From assembly GCA_019321725.1 (NCBI GenBank), contig CM033108.1:20659799-20723798 (forward strand): 64,000 nt of DNA, in the 5' to 3' direction. This document shows positions 35,294 through 47,891 of the stretch, in pieces. Every line of letters begins with the position of its first letter. Position 1 is the first letter of the stretch. A model generated the notes under the pieces. It was not told the origin of the DNA and searched no databases. It saw only the letters and a list, made by a program, of their open reading frames with translations. The position numbers were made by a program, and so were the translations under genes. The stretch comes from Paulownia fortunei (taxonomy: Eukaryota; Streptophyta; Magnoliopsida; Lamiales; Paulowniaceae).

Positions 35294-36886
35294 GTATGAC
35301 AATCCATAAATTACATAAAATTAGAATTCTATGTCTATACACCTCATATAAACTTGGGATTGCATGTTTCATAGTCATATTTTCATGAATTAAATAAAGA
35401 AATATATTAAAATTTCTATAAATAACTACTACCTGGCCAACTTAGTTTGAAGGTGACGCATGCCAAATCACCACTGCAAAAGAACGCAGTTCTTCCTTGA
35501 TGAATAACCCAAATTCTCCTTAAAAGTTCATGTAAAATAAATGTAAAAGTTTCTTAAAACTTCATTCCTAGTAAGACTTTGGGGCAATATTTAAGGCCAA
35601 TTCACATAATTTGTCTCGCAAGGGAATAGGTTACTATGAAGTGGGTGCCAAAAAATTAGTATAAGGTGGCCCCTATCACCTATCTCTAGGGATTGCCTAA
35701 ACTTTATTTCTGTACTTTTCTATAAAAGAATACCTTTACGAGTGCTACCTATGAATAAGAGTTTATGAATTGCCTGTAACATATGAATTGATCAAAAATA
35801 TTGAGATAAATTAATATATAAATTGGTAGATGTATGAGAAAAAAAAAAACGAATTTAACTAAATTATTTGTGAGTAAAAAAATGACTTATTTTTAAATTA
35901 TTTTATTAAGTAAAGTGCTTGTACTCTCTTTTACATCATATAAAAATTATTCTGAATAGCTCACTACAATAGGTAATTTATAATATTACTTACAGTAATC
36001 AACATTTTCACAATTAACTAAATTTGGTAAATTTTAATTGTAGAATATTCAACTAATAGTTAAAAATAACATTAATGTAATCATTAGGTTTAAAAATAGA
36101 AATTACAAATATTTATAACATGAAAAAATTGCATAATTAGTCTGTAACTAAAGGGTTGACAAAAATGGTCCTCTTTGAATTTTAACTTTCAATGTAATCC
36201 TAAAACTATTAATTTTTTGCGGATTGAGGACAAAATTCACCGGCGATTGAAAATTTGGCAAGAAATTGTCACACGCTCCCTATGGGACAATAAAAATTAG
36301 GGGGATTACAACTAATTTAATCCAGCTGGAGCCAACGTGGAGCTTACATGGGCTACTGACATGGAAATTGGTCCTATAAATATAGAGGTGTAGCAAAATT
36401 TGTTCTTTTAGAACTTGGACTGGCGATTTAGTATTGTAATTTATAACTTTTTGCGGATTGGGGATAATTTTTGCTGCAATTTCTAAAATTGCACGTGCCG
36501 CTAACTTGAGGAACAAAAGTTGAGGATTTTTTCCAGCCATTTAATCCTATGTGGAGAAAACCTTGCCTATATTAGGGCAAAGAAAATCGAACTTGGTTTT
36601 AACACATGAACTGCAACATGTATCAGTAAATGAATATTTATACGCATTTATACATACTATTACGTATTATTGGTATTAATCTTAATTAGGTACAAAACAA
36701 GTTTTTTCTTTTTATCCTTATGATCAAAATTAGCTTTTTTGAACTCGTATGGAATATCCTTGGAAACATTGAGTGGGCTTACGAGCTAGTTTGGTCTCAT
36801 TAACTATTCTCTACATGTCATTTGAGGCAAAAATACAAATATCAGAGGTAAATATGAAAAATGTTATATATATATATTTATATGTA
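35294..36886. other. Receptor kinase intron sequence, no gene
   Basis: 35294-35830 resembles 51504-51570 and 54112-54290, the intron after the second cassette. About 36130-36540 is a less AT-rich repeat-like tract with stretches such as TTTTTGCGGATTG occurring twice (about 36214 and 36451). 36592-36886 duplicates 25930-26260. Helitron 2 follows. Confidence 0.6.
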
Positions 36887-36914
36887 CTAGTAACTAACAC
36901 ATGCGTTGCACGTG
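36887..36914 (-). other. Helitron 2 3' terminal hairpin and CTAG
   Basis: A 7-bp stem with loop AAC, then a short spacer and CTAG. These are the only cis-signals Helitrons need at the 3' end. The host base beyond it on the minus strand is T, as expected for insertion between A and T. Confidence 0.75.
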
Positions 36915-37361
36915 ATTTATACGATTTTAGTAAATAAATTAAATTATTTAATAATATAATTAAGTAAAGTAAAGATGTTACAAGTTATTTCATAAATAAG
37001 AAATATTAAATAAAAATATAATCAACAAAAAATAAAATATTCCAAAGTACTTCATGAATAATTATTGATGGATATGAATGATTAATAAAATTATTGAAAG
37101 AACTAAACTTAATGAAAATTCAAAATCTAAATAACAATATAACTAAATGAGTTCTTATGTGAATTCATTTTTACAATAATTCTTCTCTTGTTTGATCTTA
37201 ATGGTGGAGAAGTATTTTTCTTAATTGATTTGACAAACTTTTTTTATAATTAAAATATTATTTTAGATCAAATTGTTCTTTTAAATTCAATGATGAAGAA
37301 TGATATATGATAAAAATATATGACTTACTCATTGTTCATGACAGTTAATTTCCTTAGGTTG

Positions 37362-37588
37362 CATTTAGATGAAAGAATTTGGATTTGAAGGAAGGATTTG
37401 GGAGAAGGATTAATGCAAATGACTCCTTTTAATATGGATTTAAAATTCACCATAATGACTTCAAAAATAGCTCTAAATAGAAGTTTAAGGATTTAAAATC
37501 TATTATAATATGAGATTATCCAACCAAACTCAAATTATGGATTTGAAATCTTTAACTTTAAATCTGTCAATCCAAATAAAACCTTAAT
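37362..37588. repeat. MITE-like repeat, copy 2 (inside Helitron 2)
   Basis: Close relative of 8797-9060. The left end has GCATTTAGATGAAAGAATTT and the right end has CAATCCAAATAAAACCTT, an inverted match to the left end. It lies within non-coding Helitron sequence. Confidence 0.6.
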
Positions 37589-37971
37589 GGTCTCAATGCT
37601 GCTTTTGAATTTGTGGTCATTTTGCATTCTTTGACTTTTATTACAATTCTATAAGTATCTACGCAATGTGATTTAAAATTTAAACATATGTTATAGAAAA
37701 TATAGTTTAATGAATGAGTAAAGGTAAAAGAATTTGTACCAACTCTTTTATTTTTGTGAAATTCAGGATGTATGTATTTTAATTAACTCCAAAAAACTGA
37801 AGTAAATTTTCTCTCCAATATGTTCAAAAACATCTTTCACAATGCTATGTTTTTCAGGCACTAATTCCTTTTCTGGATGTGTATTAGGAAACATTGGAGT
37901 AACCTTTTTAACATCTTTAGAGATCAAATATGTCTTGTTGATTGCAAACATTTCGGCAAAATAATTGATAT

Positions 37972-38222
37972 TGCAGAAACATATTTACATGAATAAGAAA
38001 TGTGTTAAATTCTATCACTAAGTTATAGTAACAAAAGGTATTTATACACCAATATGCTGTAGAAAAAACAGAAAAAGAAAGCCTAAAAAACTAGGAAACT
38101 AAATACAAAACTAAATCCTAGAGATGGATAAGGATCCAAGATATTATCCATATATCAGAGACTTACCAAATCTTTTTATGATAAATCAAATATCTTTTAT
38201 AATAACAAGAAAATAAATTAAT
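37972..38222 (-). repeat. 3' LTR of copia C (start deleted)
   Basis: Matches 42164-42424 but lacks the minus-strand initial TGTTGGAAAG. RT coding sequence runs straight into it. Confidence 0.88.
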
Positions 38223-38875
38223 CCCAAGTCTGGAGTACTCTTAAGATACCACAAAATTTGATAAACAGCATCAAGATGTTCTTCATATGGAGTATGCATA
38301 AATTGACTAACTACACTTACAGCAAAGGCAATATCAGATCTTGTGTGAGATAGATAGATTAGTTTCCCAACAAGACGTTGATATCTCCCTTTTTCAACTG
38401 GAGCTCCACCAAAATTCATTCCTAACTTCTTATTTGGGTCCATTGGAGTATCACTGGGTCTACTTCCACTCATCCCTATCTCCTTTAAAAGATCAAGAAT
38501 GTACTTTCGTTGTGAGACCACAATACCTTTCTTTGATCTAGCAACCTCCATTCCTAGAAAATATCTAAGAATCCCCAAGTCTTTAATTTCAAATTCTTTG
38601 GCTAAGCATCCTTTCAGTCTACCTATCTCCTTTTCATCATTCCCTATAAGAACAATATAATCAACATAAACAATTAAAATTGCAACTTTATTACCTCCAG
38701 AATGCTTCACAAACATAGTATGATCTGTTTGACTTTGTAAATATCCTTGTTTCTTTACTACATTTGTAAATCTTTCAAACCAAGCTCGAGAGGATTGCTT
38801 TAATCCATATAAAGACTTCTTCAAACGACACACTTTTCCACGAAAAGAATTTTTAAAACCAGGTGGAGCCTCCAT
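38186..38875 (-). pseudogene. Copia C reverse transcriptase (3' deleted)
   Basis: An open frame with MEAPPGFKNSFRGKVCRLKK, SLYGLKQSSRAWFERF, the catalytic block LIVYVDYIVLIGND (normal YVDD changed to YVDY, second aspartate lost), LRYFLGMEVARSKKG, YQRLVGKLIYLSHTRSDIAF and ILWYLKSTPDLGL. After DLGL the frame enters the LTR and stops, so RNase H is absent. The lost catalytic residue and the missing RNase H mean no reverse transcription activity. Further RT N-terminal sequence lies at about 38876-39150 in broken frames. Confidence 0.9.
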
Positions 38876-40006
38876 ATAAACCTCTTCTTCTATATTTTCA
38901 TTGAGAAATGCATTTTTTTACATCTAATTGATATAATGGCCAATCAAGATTAGCTGCAATAGATAAGAAAACTCGGACTCTATTCAACTTTAGTACAGGA
39001 GCAAATGTCTCTTGATAATCAATCCCATAGGTTTGAGTAAAACCTTTAGCCACCAAGAGCTTTATATTGCTCTAAAGACCCATCTGACTTAAATTTAACC
39101 ATATTTACATCCAACTGGAGTCTTTCCTCTTGACAAATCAACTATCTCCCATGTTGCATTCTTCTCAAAAGCACTCATCTCTTCCAAAAATAGCACCCTT
39201 CCATTCAGGAAGCTCTAGAGCATCCTGTATATTCTTAGGTATGTCTACACTAGACAATAAAGGCCGAGAAAGATGAAGATAAATTTTCATTAGAGACATA
39301 TCTAGAAATTGGATGCTTAGTACAAGATCTAACACCTTTCCTAAGAGCTATTGGAATATCTAAGGACTCAAGGTAATCAAGTTCAAAAGAATCAGACTCA
39401 GTACCTGGGATTTGTGAATGAAATAGACTAGAAGAAGGATGTGAACTCGAGTTAGATTCTTGAACTGAAATTTAAGACAGCATTAGCCAATTACAATAAA
39501 TATGAGCTCTTAATGGATCTATGCAAAGGATAGGACAACATGGCATCACATTGTCTTCAACACTCTGATTTTGATTTTTCCTTGTATAGACAACAAACTC
39601 TTTCTCTTTCCTTAGATTATTCTCAATTTCCAAAGTGTGTTGATCTACTTCCGAACTTGGAGTAGAATATGATTGGAATTCAGATTCACAAAATACCGAG
39701 TCTTCATCGTTCCTCCCCTGATGAGGAGAATCAAAGAAATTTTGATTTTCGAAAAAGATGACATCTATTGTTATAAAATATTTTCTTGATTGAGGATGAA
39801 AACAACGATATCCTTTTTATGTTGAAGAATAACCAACAAAAACACATTTTAAAGCTATTGGATCTAATTTATTATGAGTATGCAAATGCACAAAAAACAC
39901 ATCCAAAAACTTTTAAAGGAAGATCAGATACTAATCTGGTTTTTGGAAAAATCTTATGAACACATCCACTGGTGTTTGAAAATTCAAAATTCTTGAGGGC
40001 ATCCTA

Positions 40007-40507
40007 TTAATTAAATAGGTAGCAGTTAGGACAGCATCTCCCCCATAAGTATTTAGGTACTTTAGTAGTAAACATTAAAGACCTAGCTACTTCAAGGAGA
40101 TGTCTATTTTTTCTTTCTGCTATACCATTTTGTTGAGGTGTTTCTGTACATGAGCTTTGATGAATTACGCCTTTTTTAGAAAAGAAATTTCCAAGGATAT
40201 GATTGAAATATTTTTTTCCATTATCACTTCGAAAAATCTGAATTTTCTCTTGAAATTGTGTTTCAATCATATTATAGAAATTTTGAAAAATTTGTATAGT
40301 ATCTGATTTCTCCTTTAAAATATAAACCCTACAAATTCTGGAATGATCATCTATAAATGTTAGAAACCATTTTTTCCCTGAATTTGTTGAGGTTTTACAA
40401 GGACCCCAAATGTCACTATGAATTAGTGAAAAAGGTTTTAAAGGTTTATATTGTTGAATAGGAAAAGATGCATGATGATGTTTTGCAATTTGACAAATTT
40501 CACACAC
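40007..40507 (-). pseudogene. Copia C integrase core
   Basis: A 166-residue open frame: CEICQIAKHHHASF (end of the zinc region), LIHSDIWGPCKTST (first catalytic D), FLTFIDDHSRICRVYIL, IFRSDNGKKYF (second D), TETPQQNGIAERKNRHLLEV (E), YLWGRC. All three D-D-E residues are present. The frame is closed at both ends by stops, and the regions 39200-40006 and 40508-40730 continue it in other frames. Would insert the cDNA; here not functional. Confidence 0.9.
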
Positions 40508-40866
40508 AAATGAAGAGGGATCTTTATTACAAAATAAATCTGGAAATAAAAGCTTTAAATACTAAAAATTTGGATGTCCTACGAAAATGCCAAATCATAA
40601 CATCATTGTTATCTAAAGAAAATAATCTATGCACAGTATGTTGAGATTGCCCATACTTGGAATTGCCATCATCAAAGAAGTAAAGTCCTTCATTTCCTTT
40701 AGCACTGCCAATCATCTTCTCCGAGTTCATATCCTAGAAAACACAGTGTGTCGGAAAAAACTTAGCAAAGCATTCTAGATCTTGGGCTAGTTTATTGGCA
40801 AATAATAGATTACATGAAAGATTGGAACATGAAGGACATTATGTAAAACAAGATTTTTTGAGATTG

Positions 40867-41115
40867 CTATTGATCCTTTCTTGCAACGACAGAGAATGAA
40901 CCATTAGCAATTTTGACCTTTTGATTTCCTGCACAAGGATTATATGTGAGAAACAATCTAGAACACCCGATCATATGATCAGTTGTACCTGAATCAATGA
41001 TCCAAGGATAATTAGAAATAGTATATACACTAAAGACTCTAGGAAGAAAGATGTTACCCTTTTGTACTAAAGAACATGAAGCATTCACATTATTTGAAAC
41101 CTGTGTAGATTGCAA
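40867..41115 (-). pseudogene. Copia C protease
   Basis: Contains NYPWIIDSGTTDHMIGCSRL, the copia protease active site DSGTTDH, followed by VKIANG. 82 residues open, bounded by stops. Upstream (41116-41400) lies a decayed knuckle region. Confidence 0.88.
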
Positions 41116-41404
41116 AAAGTTTATACAGGTGATTCAATTGTTCCTTACTAAAAGGGCAATTTCAGAAGTTACTCCAGTTTGATAAGCTTTATTGTCACAA
41201 TTATATGATCTTGGCTTCCAATTTGGGGGTTTTCCATGAATCTCCCAGCAAGTCTCTCTTGTGTGCCTTGGCTTGTGATAATGACCACACCAAACTTTCT
41301 CTCATTTTTTATTAAGCCGTGGTCTGAACTGTGGTTGAGAATTATTTTTTTGTAACAAGTGTTGAAGCCTCAGTAGCCTGTATCTCCCCCATCATAACAT
41401 TTCA

Positions 41405-41971
41405 TCAAGCCTCTTCACGTCTAACCTCTGCAAATACTTCATGTAAATTTGGAAAAGGTCTACGGCCAAGGATACTTCTATGAACATCATCAAGGCTTTT
41501 GTTAAGTCCTGCAAGAAATATATAAACTCTGTCGTTCTCCATCTTCTTCATATAGAGAGCATTGTCTCCAGGGCATTCCCAATCATTTTCATAACATAAA
41601 TCTAGTTCCTGCCAAAGAGATTTAACTTCATTATAAAAATCAACAACCTCACAATCTATTTGCTTACATTGCCATAGTCGGGTTTTCAACTCATAAATCT
41701 GAGAAGAGTTCTCAAGGTCTGAATAGGTCTCACAAACTGCTTCCCAGACTTCTTTTGCAGTCTTTAAAAACATGCATGTCTTCCCAATTGAGCGTTCCAT
41801 CGAATTAATAAGCCAAGACATCACCAAAGAATTCTCTGATCTCCAAGCTCTCCATGTTGGATCGTTGTCTGTTGGTTTATTTGTTTCTCCAGTTAGATAA
41901 CCAAGCTTTCCTTTACCATCTATAATAAGCTTGATTGATTGAGCCCACTCCAGATAGTTTTTTCCATTCAA
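41405..41971 (-). pseudogene. Copia C gag
   Basis: 188 residues open: NGKNYLEWAQSIKLII (gag-polypeptide start), PTWRAWRSENSLVMSWLINS, AKEVWEAVCETYSDLEN, ELKTRLWQCKQIDCEVVDFY and VYIFLAGLNKSLDDVHRSIL, the UBN2/Retrotran_gag block. It begins shortly after the PBS and LTR. An earlier start codon, about 120 bp upstream, is probably separated by a stop. The CCHC knuckle that should follow is not intact. Confidence 0.9.
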
Positions 41972-42150
41972 TTTGTGAATGGTAAATTATACAGGGGGAT
42001 TATCGAAACCAACCATGATCGGAGTAGCTGAATTAACACTGGTTGTTCCCAAATTCAAAGAGGTAGAGTTCCTCTCATTCACCTTGTCTATTTCAGCCAT
42101 CAAAGTGCATCAGGGAATAAAAAAATAGAATGGCAAAATAAAAAGCCACT

Positions 42151-42163
42151 GGCTCTGATACCA
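42151..42163 (-). other. Copia C primer-binding site
   Basis: The minus strand reads TGGTATCAGAGCC next to the LTR end at 42164, complementary to initiator tRNA-Met. Confidence 0.9.
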
Positions 42164-42424
42164 TGCCGAAACAGATTTACATTAATAAGAAATGTGTTAA
42201 ATTCTATCACTGAGTTATAGTAACAAAGGGTATTTATATACACCAATATGCCGTAGAAAAAACAGAAAAAGAAAGTCTAAAAAACTAGGAAAAAATACAA
42301 AACTAAATTCTGGAGATGGATAAAAATCCAAGATATTATCCATATATTAGAGACTTACCAAATCTTTTTATCATAAATCAAATATCTTTCATAATAACAA
42401 GAAAATAAATTAAACTTTCCAACA
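42164..42424 (-). repeat. 5' LTR of copia C
   Basis: 261 bp, TG...CA bounded (plus strand TGCCGAAAC ... TTCCAACA), followed by the GATAT duplication. Confidence 0.92.
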
Positions 42425-42829
42425 GATATCATCATTGAAAATTATTACTTTGATTTGGACACCCTGCAAGAGTTAATAATTATATAAAAATCTTTAAAAT
42501 ATAACAGAAACATAAAGTTTGAATTTTAGTTTATTTACTTAAGTCGCTACCCATCATTATCATCTTTTGGATTCTCAAGAAAAGTTTTATTCACCAGATG
42601 TTTCAATCCCAACTTTTAAAGCCCTTAATTGTATTATGAAATATTTTATATTTATCTATAAAAGTATTTGAATCCTTCGACATAATTTTCTGTTATCTTG
42701 TATTTAATGGAATTTAAATATTATTATAACAAAATAATATAAATGAATTATAATAAATGGAGAAACCAAAATCATATAGGAATTACTATTCCATAGTGAA
42801 GTGAAACAACTTAATGCACAAACTAACTC

Positions 42830-43820
42830 AAATATGTAAAAAGACATGTTTTCCAGTATATTGCCCAAACACAATCTTTATAGAGAAATTACGTTATTCT
42901 TAAAGTTCCATCATACCATTCTTGTACCATTACACAATCCATTTATTTGGTCTAAATTTCTCAAAAGAATTATTAGATAATTTCTTCTTAGCAATAAATT
43001 GAGGCAAGCCATTTAGAGTTATAAGATTTCAGAAAGCCCTTTTCATAATGGTTGCTTGTGTCATAAATAACTTCATCAAAACTATAAAAAGTTCTTTCTC
43101 CTTTAGGAAACATAGAGATCAACTTATCATTGAATCTGCAAACATGCTTGTCATTTATATGACCGAATGCACATTTAATGTTGGAAAATAGCCCTAATAA
43201 ATCGTTATATTGATTCTACTTCACTACCATACTCAATAATCATTTCTTTTGAAATTTTGATGTTACGTTCATTATTAGTTGGTTTCTTATAGTTTTTTAC
43301 TCTAAGTAAGATCTCATTAAAGTTTGGATCACTCCTCAACCCAATGTTCCTTGACAAAGTAATTCTTCTCATTTTAGACCACAAATATGATTTCACCAAA
43401 CTTTTAGTAATAGTTTGCTCTAGGAACAAATTGGTAATACTTATTTAAAATGTCCACCAACAACTATAATTTTCCACCAAAATCCTCATTATTTTTTATT
43501 ACGTCTTTCAATAATTTATTAATATTTTTATATCCCATTGTTTCGCCATTGGTACTTCATCCCATAAAAGTAGTTGTGCTTTATGGAATAGCTCTCCAAG
43601 CCCATTTTTTTGGACTTAGTGCACTCACTTACTTCATTTGCATTTATTAGTATTTTGAAGAGTGAATGTATTCCCCACAACATTATAGGAATCTTTGGAA
43701 AATTACATGAAGTGATGTTTTTTCCCATACTATCCAAGAAAATATTCAAATTTATCAAAGTTTTGATAATTTGTAGTTCAAATAAGGTTTCTAATTCTCT
43801 TTGGTACACAATATACTAAG
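42830..43820 (-). pseudogene. Helitron 2 helicase relic
   Basis: Paralogue of 480-1440. 43528-43809 holds GIHSLFKILINANEVSECTK and 43205-43429 holds KSLVKSYLWSKMRRITLSRN with RSDPNFNEILLRVKN, matching Helitron PIF1-type helicase blocks. The DEAPM block is present as DEMKYQW-like sequence in a shifted frame. Stops and deletions make it non-functional. Confidence 0.75.
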
Positions 43821-43961
43821 ATGATTGCAAATAGTCTTCACAGTTTATGAGGCAATTAAAAAGTGACAGCTTCATTTAAACATTTAACAACACTTTATAG
43901 CAGTCCTCTTTTTTGTGCTGCTTTTTTGAATCTGGAGCTTGTATATAAGATAATGACCCTC

Positions 43962-45290
43962 TGTTGGTGTGAGCAAGAAAAGCCTTGCCCTCATCTGAAC
44001 CTAAGAATTTCTTCCCAAAATAAATCTTAGGCTCATAGCATCTCTTCAACACTAAAAGCTACTTTGTGACCTTGCTCACCTCGCCTTGGAAGTGAGTGAC
44101 CTCAGCTTTGCATTTCTTCTCCCCTATCTCATGTTCAATAGTTGACTCCTTATAACTAACTGCTTTCCAACTAATCATAGTCCAAAGAGTGAGAGCCTAT
44201 TGTAAAAGTAATATCAAAAGGTTAATCGGGATGTAATAATAATAAGCATGAAGCAAAATAAAGATGCTTACTCGAGCTAAGTCTCCAGCAAGCATCCTGC
44301 TCAAACCCTCATGTGTGTCAAAGGACTAAGCTGATGAATGTCATCCTCATTCACAATGCTCCTAGTCTTGCTCCATCCAAGGAAAGCCTCTAAGGTATCC
44401 TAATAAGACCGATCCTCTCTAAGCGATGAAGCCTAAAAAAAAAAACACCCATACCAAGGCCATGACAAATCGGGCAATTATGCTAACTATCCATCTATCT
44501 CTTATTTGAGGTAACTAGAAGAGTGACCTCTGTACGACTCACATTCCCATGCTCAGGAACCTAAGGCGCTGGCCTAGAATAACTGTCTCTATTAGAAGAA
44601 GAAGATCACCCACTCCTAATATTTTTTTTCCAGTAGGAGATCAAGCAAAGCTATCACTTGGCGTATTGCGAACACGAATTGCATCTAAAATCAGCTTCTT
44701 TCCTAATAAAAGAGAAAGAAAGCATGAGAAAATATGCAAAAATGTGAAATAAAGTCAAGTAAGATGTAAAAATACACAACAAGATAGAAACAATACCAAC
44801 AGGAATAAAAGGCTAACATCAAATAAGACCTCAAAAAGGCCCACTACTTTATAATGCTCCATAAGCTCATTGTGAGGCCTAAGGAAAGACACCAAATATG
44901 GAGAACTACTCCACTTAAAAAGGAAACCCCAACCGTCATCTCTGATGTAGAAAAATTTCTTATTCCAGGTTCCCCCAGAAGAAGCACAACCCATTAAGAA
45001 TTTACACCCTACTGATTGGAAGAATTGAAAATGCAACTCACTAGTCACCCTTCTAACAATTAAACATGTAAGGTGTAAATTCGACTCACTATACACCCTT
45101 CTAATATGATCACTTAACTTACCTATTTCCAATTGGTCTTCCTTTATAATTCAAAACGAGTTCCTTATTCTTTCAAAACCTTATGTTAAACCACAAAAAC
45201 TTTATGCAAAATTGTAATTGAAAGAAATAGCTTTATTTCAAAGTTTTTGAAAAAATAACAATTTAATGTGATTAGGGAAAAATTGTCTAT
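43962..45290 (-). other. Unclassified, possibly TE-derived sequence
   Basis: Less AT-rich than its surroundings. A minus-strand frame at 44755-45132 contains WNKKFFYIRDDGWGFLFKW followed by a hydrophobic tail. A K-x-F-F-x-x-x-DxWxF-like stretch is common in gag-like proteins of plant gypsy-class or 'putative plant transposon' genes, so this may be the end of such a relic. No LTR pair or other domain was seen. Confidence 0.3.
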
Positions 45291-45329
45291 AACTGACGAA
45301 CATCAAAATAACAAACCCCACTATACAAA

Positions 45330-46600
45330 CATATCATTAAGATGAACCACACCAATACGAGCCACATCCTCAAGAAATACTTTAGGTGGTACATCTTTAG
45401 TAAACGGATCCGTAATCATAGAGTTTGTACGGATTTGTTCAATAGAAATTTGAAAACTTATGAACTGTTTTCTTAATGAAAAGAAACTTTATGTCGGATT
45501 CAGAGCACCTAATGATCTCTAAATGATCAAATCTCTGATACATTAGAATTAAACCTTGTATTCCCACCGTAAAACTTGTTTTGTTGATTTTTAATAATCC
45601 ATTATGGGTTACTTAAATAACTACCAATCATTCTATTTATGTACCCAATATCTAGATGTGTACAAAACTCGAGCATACATGAGACTCCTTACTGCCAACA
45701 CATAAGGGATGTTCTCAATTTTTCATGCCTTAAGCACTGAAGTAAACTGAATTTCTCACCCTTAACAATGGGCATATCTCTTGGTGCACAACTTTCATGC
45801 CAAATCTATTAAGAATTTTAACGATATATGCCTTTTGTGATAGGCCAATTATATAAGAAGAATGATGTTGATAAATCGGTATGCCCAATACAAAAGATGC
45901 ATTACCAAGATCTTTCATTATAAATTTATTTGAAATAAATTCTTAGTCTCATGCAACGTGCCTATCTCGCTATTTGCTAGCAGAATATCATCGATATATA
46001 ATACCAGGATAATTAATTTACTCACACTGACCTTGTGATAAATGCATTGATCAACAGTGTTTTCTTAAAAAGAAAAGAGATAACACTTGATCAAACTTTC
46101 AATACCATTAATGTGATACTTACTTTAAACCATAGATAGACTTCTTTATTTTGCACTCCACATGCTTTGATTATTTGGATTCAAAGTTTTTCAACTGCAC
46201 CATATATATGGTTTCTTCAATGTCACAATTAAGAAACACGATCTGTATATCCATCTGATGTAGCTCCAAATCATAATAAACACAAGTGCCATCATGATCG
46301 TAAAAGAGCCTTTCAATGAAACTAGAGAGAAATTCTCATATAATTAATGCCTTCCTTCTAAGTAAAAATACTGGGCAACTAGATATGTCTTACATCTTTT
46401 AACATTACCTTTCAAATCCTATTTAGTTTTGAAAATCCATTTACAACTATTATATTTATCTTTTTTTAATATCATCTCATCCTTCATGGCTTAATCTGTT
46501 CATGGGAGTTCGCATTTCATTTGACTTGACTTAAATCTTTCAAAATTATGTCAAACTCACTTTCTTAGAGATACATGTCATAATTATCCAAAATATACGG
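45330..46600 (-). pseudogene. Copia D RT and RNase H relic
   Basis: The open piece 45730-45918 reads MKDLGNASFVLGIPIYQHHS and IIGLSQKAYIVKILNRFGMK, a typical copia RT block. Nearby, stops interrupt. The C-terminal RNase H block ITDPFTKDVPPKVF lies near 45400. Confidence 0.8.
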
Positions 46601-47119
46601 TCTCTTCTCCCTAGTGGATCTTCTTAAAAGCACTTCAATTTAAGGTTGTTGTTTATCCACATGAATAGGATCAGGAGACAACTCAGGAATGTGTTGATCA
46701 TTCGAATTTGCATCCTGCATACCAACAAGTGCAATTATAGAAATAATAACACATTCCTCTTTAAGGGCAAGATTCCTAAGTTTATCATTCTCACCATATT
46801 CGACAACCTCAATAAATTTAACATCACATGTCTCAAAAAAAGATCTGCTTAAGGGATTAGCAAATAACTATTTTTAACTCCAATTTTTCTTTAGTAGGCT
46901 TGTGTGGCCTAGTCTCTGTAGGACAACACCCAAACATGTGCCTAATGCTAGGCTTCTTTCCAATTTATACTTCATATGGGGCTTTAGTTACCACTTTGCT
47001 TGGAACTCAATTAAGAATATATGTTGTTGTCTTTAAGGCCTTTCCCCAAAGAGATTATGACAAAGAATAATGATTTATCATATTTCTCACTATACACTTT
47101 AAGGTTCGACTATCTCTCA

Positions 47120-47545
47120 GCTACACCATTTTTAACATGGAGTCCTCAATATGGTGTACATAGAAGATGCCATTTTCTACAAAATATCTCACAAAAAAGG
47201 TCTTGGACATGTTCACCTGATCCATCATATCTACCATAGTATACACGAGGGTCAGATTTGAGTTGATTTCAACTTTAGCTTTATAAGCTTTAAACATGTC
47301 CAATGCCTAAGACTTCTACTGACTTTAGTATAAATACCTATAATGAGATAATCATCCATGAAAGTAATACAATACTGATGATCACTCCAAGAACCCATAG
47401 GGAATGGCCCATAGATATTAGTATGAAATAATTTCAAGACGCTTGATTTCCTGTTAGCACCTATTTTCTTCACATTTGTACATTTTTCCTTAGTGATTTC
47501 AACACAAATTTTAAAATTTGAAAAACAAGGCAATCAAGAATTGCC
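47120..47545 (-). pseudogene. Copia D integrase relic
   Basis: The minus strand holds LKLFHTNIYGPFPMGSW (the catalytic D of HTDIxGP changed to N), then YCITFMDDYLIIGIYTK. Many stops follow on the way to the RT side. Confidence 0.7.
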
Positions 47546-47891
47546 TCCATCATAAGCCTTCAAATTCTCTTTTGAAAATATGCCTTAAATGCTTATGTCA
47601 TAACACGGAAGAATTCTCATTATTGCGCTTTATACCACAGTTACTTATATGCATAGTTTCATTAATATGTGAGGCATGAAGGCCCGATTTATATAGATTA
47701 TCAACTAGAGAACTGACACCAACAATAGTTGAATTCTAAAAGAGACTAAACTTTCTATTTCCAAATGAACAAAAGTAACCATATTTGTTCAAATAGAAAT
47801 ACAAATTAAATTCTATCTATATAACGGTATATAAAAGTCTCATATAAATTCAAATAAAAATTGATAAATGTAATAAAAAAAGACCAATCTC

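Larger units (their letters stand above)
37972..42424 (-). mobile_element. Ty1-copia retrotransposon C, inserted in Helitron 2
   Basis: LTRs 37972 to about 38222 and 42164-42424, with the 5-bp target duplication GATAT on both sides (37967-37971 and 42425-42429). Helitron 1 has a single uninterrupted copy of this site. Minus-strand order: 5' LTR, PBS (42151-42163), gag, protease, integrase, RT, then directly the 3' LTR. RNase H, the polypurine tract and the first 9-11 bases of the 3' LTR are deleted. The LTRs differ by roughly a dozen substitutions by eye, so it is younger than elements A and B. Confidence 0.92.
36887..43961 (-). mobile_element. Helitron copy 2, with recognisable 3' end, split by a copia
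   Basis: The minus-strand 3' terminus is at 36887: a hairpin (36898-36914; minus CACGTGC-AAC-GCATGTG with one G-T pair), ten to eleven bases, then CTAG followed by T. This is the canonical Helitron end. From 37917 it matches Helitron 1 from position 1, resumes at 42425 after the nested copia, and runs to about 43961 where similarity stops, so the Rep half is missing. It contains a MITE (37362-37588). Orientation and coding content are firm; the 5' limit reflects truncation by other DNA. Confidence 0.8.

Noticed and set aside
37763..37951. ORF in Helitron 2 as an RPA-like gene
   Set aside because: Plant Helitrons can carry RPA genes here, but no OB-fold motif is readable in 62 residues.
43962..44000. 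TGTTGGTGTGAG as the start of another LTR
   Set aside because: No partner repeat, PBS or polypurine tract was found; only the first bases look LTR-like.
45140..45290. 3' LTR of copia D
   Set aside because: Expected by position but I could not align it with the candidate 5' LTR at 50425-50750.
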